Origin: Lamellibrachia satsuma
Taxonomy: Eukaryota; Annelida; Polychaeta; Sabellida; Siboglinidae
Direction of reading: 5' to 3'
Assembly: GCA_033239005.1 (NCBI GenBank)
Contig: BSQZ01000035.1
Location: 3,091,001-3,155,000 of the forward strand
Length of the DNA stretch: 64,000 nucleotides
The notes beneath the pieces are model-generated. The model was not told the DNA's origin, made no database searches, and saw only the letters and a list, made by a program, of their open reading frames with translations. The position numbers were made by a program, and so were the translations under genes. Positions 1 through 12,240 of this stretch are shown here, one piece after another (within the stretch, counting starts at the first letter, position 1; every line of letters starts with the position of its first letter).

Positions 1-757
1 ACAGCTGATAATACAGGATATAAAACAAAAGGATACCCCGGGTGCTGGGAATCGGCGCAGCTAAACTGACACGATTTTTTTTACACGCTGCGCGAGCCAC
101 TCAGCACATTTTGTTGAAGTGCCTACTTTAAGCCAGGTAACTATATATAACTAATATGCTAATAGGGAGATCAAGAGAAATTGTATTTGTAGATATAGAG
201 CCTTCTGTCATACACCATTAGATTGTTGCTTTAATACAGTGTGAGGCCATCTGCATTAGTATAGTTGCAGTTTAGGTAGAGTACAATGAGCCCTGGACAG
301 GTGCTAATTCACCCTCTCAACAAACAATGACCACAAAGATCATTGCTAGCCACAACATGCCTTCTAAAGTTCTAATAATATTTATGGCCTAAGGAAATAC
401 AAGCAGCTGTGGACACTATCTCAATTCAGTGAGCCCAACATCAGGTCCAAATTATCTAATCTGTATGAACATGTAGGGATCATGCCTCAGTTACACTTCC
501 TGGTATGTTACATACGAATGTAGGGCACAGTAATTTTAGATATGTGTAATTTAAAAAAAATCATAATCTGACGTAACTGCATTTGAGCAGACACATTGGC
601 AAATTTGCTTGTAGAACATGTTGACAGTGTAACTGGATTTTTAGATGATTTCAATAGGCAGAAGGATTTTTGGTAATTTTTTTGCCACAAGGCATGTATG
701 CGTAGTAATTCATGCAGCAATTGGTAAACATTGGTAAAGGCATTTTTTAAAAGTTAG
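1..757. other. No recognisable gene or repeat
   Basis: AT-rich sequence without a coding match, tandem array or clear element end on either strand. Confidence 0.5.
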
Positions 758-815
758 GAGTACGAGACTTTGAATAAACTCCACCAGCATGTCAATGAGA
801 TGATGACAAAGGCAG
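758..815 (+). CDS. Possible isolated exon
   Basis: A 58-bp plus-strand segment lies between ttaaaagttag and |gtaagaat. It reads EYETLNKLHQHVNEMMTKA in one open frame. The composition is exon-like and the donor is good, but no partner exon was found in the window. Weak call. Confidence 0.25.
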
Positions 816-1519
816 GTAAGAATTTTTTATGGTCCCGTTATCTTATAATCATGCAAAATGTTAACATGGTCACCAATGAGAAACATAACAGTAGGCTGAA
901 CCCCGTAGTCTGTTTTAGAGTGTTCATTTGTTTTCAGTGGTTATTTTGCTAAAGTACTTCTCAAGTTGTTTAATGGTCATATTTCTGAGTTTACAGTTAA
1001 AAAGGACAAGGATGTAAAGTGATTGTATTTTTCATCATGTAAATGTTAGCACTGGTAATAGTATTGATACAATATAGACTGCTTACAGTTCTGATACAAT
1101 ATTTTTTTAGTGACATGTTGCCGTTTTAAGTCAACCTATGTTATAATTGTATTACTGGTATATATGATGTTCTGCCAGTCTAAAATCATGTACCCTCTGT
1201 TAAGACAAAAAAAATCTGATTTAAATAAAAAATCTATTTATTTCAACCCTGGAATATATGGGGGACAGGAGGCTATTATATCAATAATATATGGGTGATG
1301 CGATGCAGTAAATTCATGCACTAAATATTATTATAAAAAAATTATTGCGTATCATGATATCCTGAAAAAGTAAATGTGAGAAAATGGTAGATGTTGATCA
1401 GTATCATATATGTATAGATACAAACACATATTATATATGTTACAGTCAGTCTGCGTAATCAGTCATTTTGCGTAATGACTGACATGTTTAAGCATTACGT
1501 GAAATGACTGTTTATATAT

Positions 1520-1918
1520 CTTGACCTTGGTGACCAACACTACATAGGAGAAACAGCCAGAACACTTGGCACAAGAATCAAAGAACATCTATCTTGTCGC
1601 CAACCCCTATCAGCTATAAGTGAACACAAACTAAACACAGGTCATCAGTGCTCTATGAAGGACGTCAATATTCTAGACCACGAGGAGAACTGGCACAGGA
1701 GAAAAATAAAGGAGGCGATTAACATCCACAGAAAGAAACCTACGCTGAACCGAGACGTCGGCCAGGAGCTCCCACCAGTCCTACTCCAGCTTGTGTCACA
1801 TGACATTGGTCATGTGACACATCCGTAACTTCAGTCTGCTGAAGAAGACTGCGAGATGCAGTCGAAATATTCAGAACAAACTTCAAGTTTCTTGAGAGGT
1901 AATTATGCTTAAAATATT
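1520..1918 (+). mobile_element. Penelope-like element 3' end (family 1): GIY-YIG endonuclease plus hammerhead-like tail
   Basis: Frame 1520-1828 reads HYIGETARTLGTRIKEH, then a conserved H-x-x-x-GH region, [12 protein letters not shown] and [10 protein letters not shown], and stops at 1826-1828. This is the GIY-YIG domain at the C-terminus of Penelope-like retroelements. The tail carries a hammerhead-like core (1835-1875) and ends in a sequence whose reverse complement opens other copies. The RT part is missing, so it is 5' truncated. Confidence 0.9.
1835..1875 (+). ncRNA. Hammerhead-ribozyme-like motif in Penelope-like tail
   Basis: CTGAAGA (1839-1845, core CUGANGA) is followed by a perfect 6-bp stem gactgc/gcagtc (1847-1852, 1858-1863) with a 5-nt loop, then GAAA (1864-1867). 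TCTG (1835-1838) pairs with CAGA (1872-1875) as stem I. Stem III would be minimal and one A (1846) is unpaired. Hammerheads are known in Penelope-like elements; activity here is unproven. Confidence 0.55.
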
Positions 1919-2783
1919 CATGATGTTTATCAATGTGTCTTTTATAGTAAACTTAGCAATTTGTTTAACTTCCCTTTTAAATTAATTTGTTTGCACCTCT
2001 TAATGTGACAAATCATTAAAGGACTTCTTGACTTTTGTGAGACAGTATTGACGGCTTTCATTTATGCTCAGTCGTACAATTGATGGCTAACTGAAGAAAG
2101 ACCCTTTCATTGTGGACTTCCTGGCTTACATAGAGGAAGAATTTAACAGAGAAAGGATCAAGGCTTGAATTGGTATCCAATACAACTGTGATAGATTTTA
2201 ACTCGAGGCTTCTTACTGAGAAAACCTTTGAAGGGAGTTACCCCTGTAGCTTTAATGTGCAGATCAATGAATGAAGGTGTGAAATTTCACCATTACCAAA
2301 TCAAAATGAAGCCACATCATGTTATTGCATATGTGGGGCTGTGGAGTAATTTCTGGTATGATGTCATTACTGCATAATTACATGTTAGCTATGGCACATT
2401 TGGATGATTATTTAATTATCTTTCCACCCATACCTCATTTCTTATAGGTTGGAATATTTGCATTGACTAAATTGCTATTTGCAAATATATAGCAAATATT
2501 TATTCACTTTGTTTATCTACTTGAGTAATGTGAATTTCTGAATAATTATGAAAGCTGACAATTAACATTAGAACAATATGTAACGACAATTACACATTGT
2601 TATTACACAGTATGACTGAAATGGTCACCAGTCAAACTAATAACAGTGCCTTATTTCCAGTCATTTCGCGTAATGACTGGAATTTTCAGTCATTTCGCAA
2701 AATGCCTGAATGAAACAGTCATTTCGTGTAATGCCTAAACATGTCAGTCATTATGCGAAATGACTGATTGTAAATACTGACTG

Positions 2784-3968
2784 ACAAACTAAAACATAGT
2801 ACTCCATTTATTTCCACCAATTGGGTCAGAAAGAACCATTGTGAAAACACATCCACTTTAATTTACACTTAACATAGGTTTGTATATTTTTTGTAGCAGA
2901 AATAGTAGTGAACTGCTGAAGAGGAAATAAAATGAATTAACACAAAAACACAGCTGCGCTGACCCTACCACATGCGTAGTGCTCCTGTGAATGACGCTGC
3001 ATTTCGATGTGCCCTGGCCATGCTCATGTGGTTGCATCTGCAAAATGGCCTACGTTTTCCACCATTTTCACCAATATGTTTTCCAATTTGCCTCGTTTTC
3101 AATTGCAATTAACTGTGGTGCCTCGCGAGTGTGGAATAGGTCAATACTGTATGAGTCACCTTGCCCATATCAGAAATGCACTTTTTCTTGAATTCGATTA
3201 TTACATATCTTACCCAGTTACTACAATAAATACCATACATTTTGGGTTTGCATTATCAAATAAATAATGCATTGTTTAATATGTAAATACACTATATCAC
3301 AATGCTGCTGATGTGTTCCAATATGTTTGTAAAGTGCAAATGATGGGTCTAAATAAATGAGTGTTGTATTGTGTTGATTGTTCTTGCATAGAATTAGCCT
3401 CGATTATTCAGGCTCAGTGATGTGGCGCAACCATTTGTCACACTCACCGGAGCCTATATCCAAATGTACTTTTCATTGTGACTAATATGATTGGTTACCC
3501 GGAATTTGGGTAACCAAAGTTATATATATAGATGTGCGTGCAAAGTCTAGACATTGCCATATACAAAGATATCGTGGCAATAAAAAAATATTTACCTTGA
3601 CCATTGACATAACCAATTCACCGATATTGATAAAATTTTATCTTTAGGAAGGTCATCACATCACCAAGTTTCAAGCATCTCAAGATCTTTTAATAGTCCT
3701 ACTCTGATTTTTTTAGACTTGTTGATACAATTACCTTGCTGATGATAGAATTTGATTAAAATCAGTGTTTATTCATTTTAGATGTATCACAAAGTGTTGT
3801 TCAACTACCATGTGGATAGAACAATGTCTTGACTTAATTTTAAGGCCAATATCAGTGCTATAGCATCATTAGGGCCAAAGTTGTGTCTACATAGTGTTAA
3901 GAGGTAACACAATTGTTTTTATTGATGTGCAATAACTGTTAAAACTATCTCACTCACAACAGACTAAG
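2784..3968. other. Intergenic stretch without a recognised gene
   Basis: Holds an 86-codon open frame at 3007-3267 with no recognisable domain and AATAAA-like sequences near 3245-3360. Nothing else can be supported. Confidence 0.4.
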
Positions 3969-4450
3969 CAAATAATCTCAAAAAATGACATCAGGGGTAC
4001 CTAAATGTTACAAGCTGTCACCCATGCCAGGATTTATCTAAGACCTTTACCGGTCACAACCAGCCCGGATGACTCTTTCTATTGTGATTTTTTACAGTGT
4101 AATTTACCGAAGATGGTGTTAAGATTTTGCAATGTATACTTAATCGGCTGTAACTCTACTAATTATAGAGCTACATAACTAAATGTGGTATCAAAATATC
4201 TGGAATAAGGAGGACTGTGTAATAAATGACTAACTGTGTCAATATTATAGCAATATTCGAAAAAAACACATAAAATGTACCAAAATATATCAATATTTTT
4301 ATATTTTACAATAGTTCCTATAACTTCTTACGTCCATGGTACATGTCAATTATGTTTATCACAAAATAACGCCAACTGGTTCGGTAAACAATGAAAAATT
4401 ACTGATTATTATCCACAAATGTTACCCCCCATATTTTCAAGATTGTCAGA
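3969..4450 (+). repeat. Left inverted arm of the 3.9-kb element
   Basis: Inverted copy of 7320-7862, with small indels and scattered substitutions. The right arm is about 60 bp longer because of internal insertions. Confidence 0.8.
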
Positions 4451-4789
4451 AAGAGAAACACTACAGTCATGGGAGGCATGTCTTAATTAAACCCTAATTA
4501 ACAATACTTATGTTAAAACATGATTACGTGTTAATAAAAACTTATATTGTTACACATGGTAATCTTACCCACCAGCCAGTTAAATGCCACCCTTTCTCCA
4601 TACCAGAAAGGGGGTCGGATTGTTCAATGTTCTGCTGCATAAAATAGCACCCATCCCCCCAATCACTGCGTATCAGGGCAGATCATTCATTATCTGTGAA
4701 GATAGACATTAGAAGGACACGTGTAACTGACAATGAGTCTGATTCTTCATCATCCATCGTAGTAAATGGGTTCCGGCAGAACAGAGCTG

Positions 4790-6570
4790 TTCCTGTTCTC
4801 ATCCATAATTTTCAACTCCGTTGTGCTGAAAAGTGATTCACAAGTACCAACACATCACTGTCTCTACTCGCGATGATAACACATTCAAACCCTGCTCGCG
4901 ATGATAACACATTCAAACCCTGCTTCGTAAGCTGCAGGAGGATGTAGTATAATGTGCATATCAGCCTCTTCGTGGGTCGATTCATGTGCGGACGCATTTA
5001 TGATTGGTAGGTAGCTCACGGATGTTACTTGCTGCTTGTTTGTTATCGTGAGTTGATTAAAGCCCATCTGAAGTAGGTACTGACTGGTCTGGAGTGTGGT
5101 AGTGTCTTGTGTGTAGCCAACAAATGTCTTTGATGTTTGCTGTCGTGATCAAGATTGGATCTGGCTCATAGCTTTCGAGGTCAACATCAACAACAAATCT
5201 AGGTATTGGAAGAGCAATGGCTTCGGATGTCTGATTCAACTGCTTTTTAACACCTCCGGTATTTTGTAGGAGCCTCCTTTTCCAAGAGGTAATTGTTGTT
5301 CACTTTGACCTGTTGGCTCTCCTCTTTGGAATGCAACCATCTGGGTGGCATGGAATGTCCCTTTACCATCGAGAGTTTCCTCTATGATATCGATGTTGTC
5401 TGCTGCAAATTGGAGAAATTTGCCTTCAAGAAGATTGGGTGGAACAGGAAAATTACCATTTTCCATGAATTCCATTGTTCTCTTTGTCAGAGTTGTGTCA
5501 ACACGCTGTACCTGACTGTAACTGATGGAATGCCCGGCATTGTGAAAAAGGCTCACAAGAGTCCTTGATCGCGTTGCTTGGTGGATACTCATTCCGAAGC
5601 CAACATGTTTGGGGGTAAGGGGTTTACCATTTTAGATAGCATGCACTGTGCCTTGGCCAAAACTAAGGGATAGCCGTCTGGTGGTGTCATCAGCATCTTC
5701 ATCTGTTTGTCCCGACAAACAGGTGTGCAAACCTTGTTCTGACACTATGTTTTCCATTTCATCTTTTGTCTCATTCAAAGAGTTTGTACAACTACTTTCT
5801 CTGGAACTACCTGGAATAATAGTTGTGGTTCATGGGGACCTAGCTGTGGCACAAACACGATTTCCCCTGGAGCAGCCTTGCAACTTATCATTGAATCGTG
5901 TCGTGCGCTGCTTGTAACTGCCAGCATCAACTTTGACAACAGCCCAACAGACCTTTCCCAAACATCCAATAAGCTGTATATTTCACCTTTAGTTACTCCT
6001 TCGTGTGCAACTTTATGCATACACTTATCTTTAGGGTCAGAGCCTTTATGAGTCTTTTTCTTGAAATCAGCTTTCCTTGTGAACTGGATCTGGATGTAAT
6101 ACTTGAGGTGGTATCTGGCATCAGCAACTACTACATCAACCCCGGCTAACCTACACCTCACAATACATGTTTTGCTGCATTAGAGACTCTATCAGAAACA
6201 TTCCTAGTTGCGACAACTCTGATTTTTTTTCTCGGAAGAAACCGATTGACAAAAAATGCATTCGTAAGGTCTGATTCTTTGAGCTTGTTGAAGCTTCCTG
6301 ATCAGCACAAGGTGATTTTTTAGCCTCAAAGTTTTTCTTCGGTCTGCCCAGATGCAATGAACTTGTGAATGTAACATAACAGTTTTTATGATATACCATT
6401 TCATAATCTTGATATCGTTTACATTCAACCGTGGCTTGCTGTACTCTGTCCAGGCCACTGGTGCCAAGTTTTTGAGTGGGAAGATTCCTACTGGCAAAGA
6501 AGGCATAGGTCAGTAGTTTAGTTGTGTCACTGCTCCTCTTCGTCAACTGTGTGCGTGATGCTGCATCCAT
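4790..6570 (-). pseudogene. Broken transposon ORF with XPG/PIN-like acidic motif
   Basis: Pieces in shifting minus-strand frames follow one another: 6151-6570, 5775-6161, 5236-5592, 5057-5239, 4885-5067, 4812-4997. Recognisable blocks are YHKNCYVTF, ADARYHLKYYIQF, HNAGHSISYSQVQR, NIDIIEETLDGKGTFHATQM and finally THEEADMHIILH plus IIASRDSDVLVLV. This order is that of a multicopy invertebrate protein family of unknown role. The last block resembles the E-A-D/D-x-D metal-binding residues of XPG/FEN-type nucleases (inference). Frameshifts occur near 6155, between 5775 and 5592, and at a 28-bp tandem duplication (about 4866-4921). It fills the inside of the inverted-repeat element, so it was probably its transposase or accessory nuclease. 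Confidence 0.6.
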
Positions 6571-7319
6571 GGCTGTAGTTATGTTAGTAGCTTCATTCTA
6601 GTTCTATTCTACTCTCAAGTCTACAGTGCGTCACTGCAAATGGCCATACCTGTATTAAAAGAGAATGACATGTGTGTTACTTTGTTTAATTTATTCCATT
6701 CACCAAACAAAAGCATGATCTCCCTCTTTAGACCTGACCAGAACGGGAAATTGCTGGAATGGTATTTACATATATAATGGTTTTTGTTTTAAATTGTATA
6801 ACAATGTTACAGCATTTATCATGTTAACACAGCTTTGGCAATAACAAACCCCGATTTTCATCAAGGTGGGTTTTGTAGATGCGATTTGTTTATTAATGTG
6901 TTTGGAAACACAGTATAATGTTAACATTTTATAAAAGGTTACATTAACTTATGTGTATGTGTGTGTATGTGTTAATCTTTTAGGGTTGACAATCCACAAC
7001 TACAGCTACCACATCCGATTCTGTCTTATTTCATTGGTTTCATTTCGTGGAATATAAAGTTTTTATAGGACATATGTGAATGTTGGAATTGCATTCGATA
7101 TCTTGTACATACACTGGCGCAACATAGATGCTTACTTCAGGCCCTGGTTACATCTACATTTACACTCACAACATTGTTTATGATATTGGGTACACCATAC
7201 ATTTATTTCATATATATATATATATAACTAGGATTATGAAACTGACACTGTTGCAGTGGGGTCAGTTACAAATAAAACAACAAATCATACAATGACACCA
7301 ACTCGATATAAATCTGGCA

Positions 7320-7862
7320 GCAATGTAAAATAAAGGGGGTAACGTTATATTTTGGGTTGTCACTGAATGTTATTACATTATTTACCGAATCAGTTGGTGT
7401 TATTGTGTTTGGAAATGAACTGGCGTTATTTTGCGATAAAAATAATTTGCATGTATCATGTATGTAAGAAGTTATACAAACTATTGTACACCTTTGGTCC
7501 AGAAATAAAAATAAAATGTTCATATATTTTGGTACGTTTTATGTTATTTTTAATGAATGTTGCTATAATATTGATATAGTTATTCACCCATGACATAGTC
7601 CTCCTGATTCCAGATATTTTGATACCACCTTTAGTTATGTAGCTCTATAATTAGTAGAGTTACAGCTGATTATGTATACATTGCAAAATCGCGTCAAAAT
7701 CTTAACACCATCGTCGCTAAATAGCTCACTATCACAATAGAAAGTGTCATCCGGGCTGGTTGTGAACGGTAAAGGTCATAGATAAACCCTGGCATGGATG
7801 ACAGCTTGTAATATTTAGGTACCAGTAACGTGATTTCTAGAGCCCTTTTGAGATTATTTGGG
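7320..7862 (-). repeat. Right inverted arm of the 3.9-kb element
   Basis: Reverse-complement partner of 3969-4450. A 65-codon plus-strand ORF (7858-8055) begins right at its outer edge; that ORF has no clear family match. Confidence 0.8.
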
Positions 7863-8055
7863 GTCTCTGTCGTCTGTGTCTCTCTCAAAGTCTCGACCGA
7901 TCAAAGATATCAGCTCCTGGACTGATAGGTTTGTGGAATGGCTTGGGAAACAGCTGACTACTGGTGGCAAGGGGGCTGTGGGGGAAGGAGAAGGCACTGT
8001 GGCAGATCGCATGCTCAGGTTCTTCACAAATCCATATCTCCACGACTTTGACTAA

Positions 8056-8480
8056 GCTGGGTGCTCATTTTCATTTGTTCACTATGTTTACCATTGAGCT
8101 GTTTGATATGTATGCTAATGTTGCTCTATGTATTTTTTAAATAAAGTAATGTGTTTTGACAACATACTGGGTCATCCACCAAAAACATTTAAAATTTCTC
8201 TCATGTTCTCCATTTTCACAACCATCACTTTAACACAATGCAACATCTCTTTCTTCCACTCAGCTGTGGTTTACTTCATCCTAGGTGTTTCAACTTTTGT
8301 CTTCAGATTAGTTTTTTCTGTAACATAGATTTCAATCTCAGCATATCCACAAAGCATCTGTCTAATTTTCCACATTGTTATTTTGCAGCAGCTCCCTTGG
8401 GGACTGTGTCAATGAACCACTGAAATTGGTTAACAAGACTGTTGAGAGTCATTTCATTAAGTGTAACCAGCCTGTATGAG
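8056..8480. other. Spacer between two elements
   Basis: No supported gene; only short open frames without domain features. Confidence 0.4.
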
Positions 8481-10500
8481 ATACTTACCAATTTTTTTTA
8501 GCTTTAAGCATATTCACACTGTTAGCATTTACTCAATCTGTAGATAAATTATACCATTCATTTATTGTCCTCTGTGAGAATGAGTACTTCCTGATATCTA
8601 ATCAGCACTGTTCCTTCATTAATGTTACTTTGTGTTCTAGTTCTATCTTTCTTAAGTAAATATTGTCATACCCATTCAATACCTTAAAAACTTCAATTTA
8701 ATCACCTCTTAACCTCCTTGTCTTTAGGGTTGTTAAACCACATCCTCTGTATTCATTCTATCTCCCTATTATTATGGTATCTAAGCTTTTTCTTTATATG
8801 TTATATTTCTAATCAACCCAAGAATCTGATTACCCTTTGAAGCTGCAATACCACACTGCTCAGAGACAGAAACTTTCATATCGGCGCTTATTGCTACTCC
8901 TAACTCCTTTTCCAATATAGTAGTACCTAGAACAGTATCTCCCATTTTACATCCAAGTTCCCGTGTCCTGTGTGTAGGCATTAACAATTTCTAAAATTTA
9001 ATAACATCTGCTATTTTTCAGACCATTTCACTAATTTGTCTATTCAGTCATTGATGTTATGTTAAGAATGATAAAGGTCCTAATACTGATCCTTGTGGTA
9101 CCCCACTCAAAACTGATTTCCAGTTTGAAACCTCCTCATCTTCTGCACCACGTTATCTTCTGTCAGTCAGCCATTTTCTATACAGTCGATTAAGCCATCC
9201 CTGATACTTTAAATTAAGTAGTTTTCTTTGATGTGGCTCTTCGTCGAAAGCTTTCTGAAAATCTAAGTAGATTATATCTACTGGTGATCCCTCATCTATC
9301 CACTTAGTGACTTCTTCTAAAAACAGCAATTTTAAGCATGACCTCACTTTTAGGAATCCATGTTGAGATGGATTTAATGATTTGTGGTTAACAAGGAAGT
9401 CCACCATTTGGTCTTTAATTAACCTTTCTAATAATTTACAAATCACTGATGTTAAACTCACTGGTCTGTAATTGTCTGACTTTTTTCTCGAACCTTTTTT
9501 TTAAATAGTTGTGTTATGGTTGCTTGACTTGCTTTTTTCCTTTCAAAAGGAGCCACTCCCTCTTTTAATGACAACACTCTTACAAGTGGTATACTAATTT
9601 GTTCTACTGTCAACAATATTAGTTTTCAAGTGATTTATTATCCATCATTACCTTTATTTTCTTAGCTACCATTTCTGGAGTTACAATTAACTGCCCTAGT
9701 CTGATATAGCCTCCTGAAATTTAGCATCTAGAACGGGTAATGAACTAATTTGCTCTGTGGATATAATATCTACTCTGTAATTTTTTGTTGCTACATACTA
9801 ATTTTTGCTCATAACTTTTAGATTGTCTATTTTCAGTCATAGCTGCATTAAGGAGCAATGGATGGAAATCTTGTTAAATCTTTGTAATTGTTCAAGGTGA
9901 AACCAAAGGGATTTTAGGGGCCTTTGCACCTATAAGAGTGCGTGAAAACTAACCGTTTATAACTATTTTTTCACTCGTTGAACATGAATCATGTTTACAT
10001 CTGAATGCTGCACAGTACAGCATTGTAAGAGTTTGTGCTGCGTGTAAATCCAATATAAAAGCAAATAAAAATGTAATTGCACATCTCAACCACATTAAAA
10101 TACATGCTATTTGCACAGCCTATGTCACAGCTGCACTGGGGTTAAGCGGCTGCTCACCGCTGATTGGTCAAAATTGCAAACACTGATGAATATGTCAGCC
10201 TCCACGAAAAATTACATTAGACCAGAATTTATTATTTTTAGAACAGATTCCCACTAAACCACTTATGGGATATTCTTGATTATAGTTGCAAATAGTAAAG
10301 TTTTAGGCACCCTTAAAGGTGCAAAGGCCCAAAACGATGCCTTTGGTTTCAGTTTAAGTCTTCATCATTTCTTGTACGCCTATAAACCCTCCACATAGTT
10401 TGCTTGTATGTAATTTTTCTCATAGTTTCTTTTGTCAAGTGTTTCTAGACCATTTTCCTAGTTTTTTTTTCAAAGGAACAAATTGTTCAATGATACTCTA
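8480..10500 (-). mobile_element. CR1-like LINE remnant, minus strand, split by a MITE
   Basis: RT pieces include LERLIKDQMVDFL and YLDFQKAFD (9153-9461) and a C-terminal block with EKELGVAISADMKVS and [16 protein letters not shown] (8781-8987). The same family lies on the plus strand at 19720-21960, and the two align across the insertion: sequence matching 20090-20240 is found at 10365-10500 and at 9780-9895. Frameshifts and stops show it is dead. Confidence 0.85.
9897..10352. mobile_element. MITE inserted in the CR1-like LINE
   Basis: Ends are inverted (gtgaaaccaaagg at 9897 and cctttggtttcag ending at 10352), with a further inverted block around gggcctttgcacct. The flanking LINE sequence resumes on the other side, and ttcaag/tttaag may be the target duplication. 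A related sequence is at about 28210-28240. Confidence 0.6.
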
Positions 10501-10579
10501 AATTTCATATATATAAATGTTCCAGCATTCCATTCCTGTCTTATTCATCAGCATGTTATTCCAATCTATCTTTGCTAAG

Positions 10580-12240
10580 TATTTTCTGATGAAAGTTGTA
10601 TCGTATAACTGTAGAGAGTTACCAAATAATGCCTCAAAATTACACCACAGGCCATGTGTGATGGATATATTGAATAATGATGATATTGATATTGTATGTC
10701 TCGAAGAAACTTGGTTTAGGAAGGTCGAAGGAACTGGGGTTCAAAACCACCTACTGCCGTTTCGAAACTTGGGCAATTTCGTTCACCCCACTTTGCCTGT
10801 TTCTTTTGGAAGAGACGCTAAAAGCCGTTGGTCCCTTTTATCTAGTGTCTATACCAGAGGAAGTAAAAGACCCCACAAAGGGAAATGGAAAAAACCTGTT
10901 GTGGTCTCAGTGCTCCACATGGAGCTGGTGATTTCGATGTCTAAGCTCACTATATACTACCTCCCAGTTTAGCTGTAAAGGGAGTATTGTATCAAGTACC
11001 AATCCAACTGTTTACAACTGGAACTGCTTATTGATTATGAATTGCTTAACTCCTTTTGTTTTTGTGTGCAGCCAAGCTTGAGTCTCCTGGGGATTTTAGC
11101 GCAGTAGAAGCATTTTATATAATATTATTATTGCCTGCCAATACCTTTACCTACTTAAGTGAGAGATGGGATTCAACCTCTTGGTTAGATCATCCTACAT
11201 GTCGCAACCAGTGATGGTCATGCATGGTGTGATTCAGAATATGAATATTTGCTACAAGTCCTGTATTTCTGATCACACGTCTGTGTGCATTGAAATCTTA
11301 TTAGAACTTGTGCCCCGGATTGAGGATACCTCGAACAATGAATATCAAAAGACCATTGAGGATTATACTAACACAACAAAGTATAACCTGGAAAATGTAA
11401 TTATACCACATGATGCTATTATTTGTAATCTGCGATAAATGTCCTTCATGGTGACTTAACAGAAGTCAAGTCCAATGCTACTGATAAAATGGTCAGTTGA
11501 CAGGGGAATAAGGCAAGACGATATAAATGTAGACCTGGTTGGAATGTCAGAAATCTCCATGCTAGAGAATGCTTTGTAATGTGGATCATCATCAATAGGT
11601 AGGTTTAAATATGCGATTTCTTTTCTTAAAAGCCATGACTGGATTTTTTACCTAATTTTTTTATGTGTTGTACTGGATACAATTATTAAAGATAAATGTG
11701 GTGAGATTAACAGTAAATATAATTATTGACCATTAGTAAGTAGTGTCCAAAATTTTTGAAAATATTTTGTTGGACACAATGTTGGTTTACTATGTGCAAT
11801 TAGTTTGGGTTTAAAAAAGAAACATGGAACTCGCATGTGTGTATGTGCCTTAAAAGAAGTTATTGACAGACACAGATGTCTAAATGGGTCAATGTTTATG
11901 TTTTTTGATGCCTCTATGCCTTTGATAGACTGAAATATTCTATCATATTTGAGAGGTTGATTGACATAGGTGTGCCTGGATACACTGTTCATCTGCTTAT
12001 ATGTTGGTACTCTAATCAGACTGTGTGGTCAGGCAGTCTTATGTATGCTGATGTCCTGGTAATCTTTCCCCATCTGTATCAGGGTTATCTGAACTTGTGC
12101 AAGTGTGTGGGTCATATGGGGTGAACCATGACATTAAATACAACTACAAGAAAAGTGCCGTTTTAGTTTGCAAATATATTTAAAATGTTGAGGTGCCATC
12201 ATTTCCCCGGAAGGATAAATGGCGAAGTCATCAAAGAAGC
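10580..12240 (+). mobile_element. L2/CR1-type LINE remnant, plus strand
   Basis: Starts with an apurinic-endonuclease N-terminus (KVVSYNCRELPNN, DIVCLEETW; 10590-10727). A SINE follows, then the endonuclease end (SDHTSVCIEI, 11270-11300), the linker block RPGWN (about 11540), and RT pieces (FERLIDIGVPGY, about 11960; MYADVLV, about 12040). There is a deletion between the last two. Many frame breaks. Confidence 0.75.
10733..10960 (+). mobile_element. 5'-truncated tRNA-derived SINE inside the LINE
   Basis: Opens with a B-box-like ggggttcaaaacc and matches the body of the fuller copy at 29395-29640 (cttgggcaattt, gacgctaaaagc, aacctgttgtggt). It separates two parts of the LINE endonuclease. Confidence 0.55.

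Larger units (their letters stand above)
1443..2783. mobile_element. Inverted-repeat element with palindromic 70-bp termini
   Basis: Left arm 1443-1513 and right arm about 2712-2783 are imperfect inverted copies. Each is itself built from short palindromes of the form cagtcatt-cg-aatgactg, and further copies lie at 2659-2700. The interior holds a Penelope-like endonuclease fragment (1520-1918) and 700 bp without a recognisable gene. No convincing target duplication was found. Probably a non-autonomous DNA transposon. Confidence 0.6.
3969..7862. mobile_element. Candidate DNA transposon with ~0.5-kb terminal inverted repeats
   Basis: The segment 3969-4450 is closely matched by the reverse complement of about 7320-7862 over nearly its whole length, including blocks such as ccagcccggatgac, taactctactaattatagag and caaaataacgcca. 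Both arms begin at the same caaataatctcaaaa. The interior holds a broken minus-strand ORF (4790-6570). No target duplication could be seen. The length, arms and internal ORF with an XPG/PIN-like motif fit an Academ-like transposon, but that name is inference. Confidence 0.6.

Noticed and set aside
3007..3267. 86-codon plus-strand ORF as a gene
   Set aside because: No recognisable domain; overlapping frames on both strands are open as well.
7858..8055. 65-codon plus-strand ORF as a gene
   Set aside because: It begins at the edge of an inverted repeat, has no clear domain, and no splice partner was seen.
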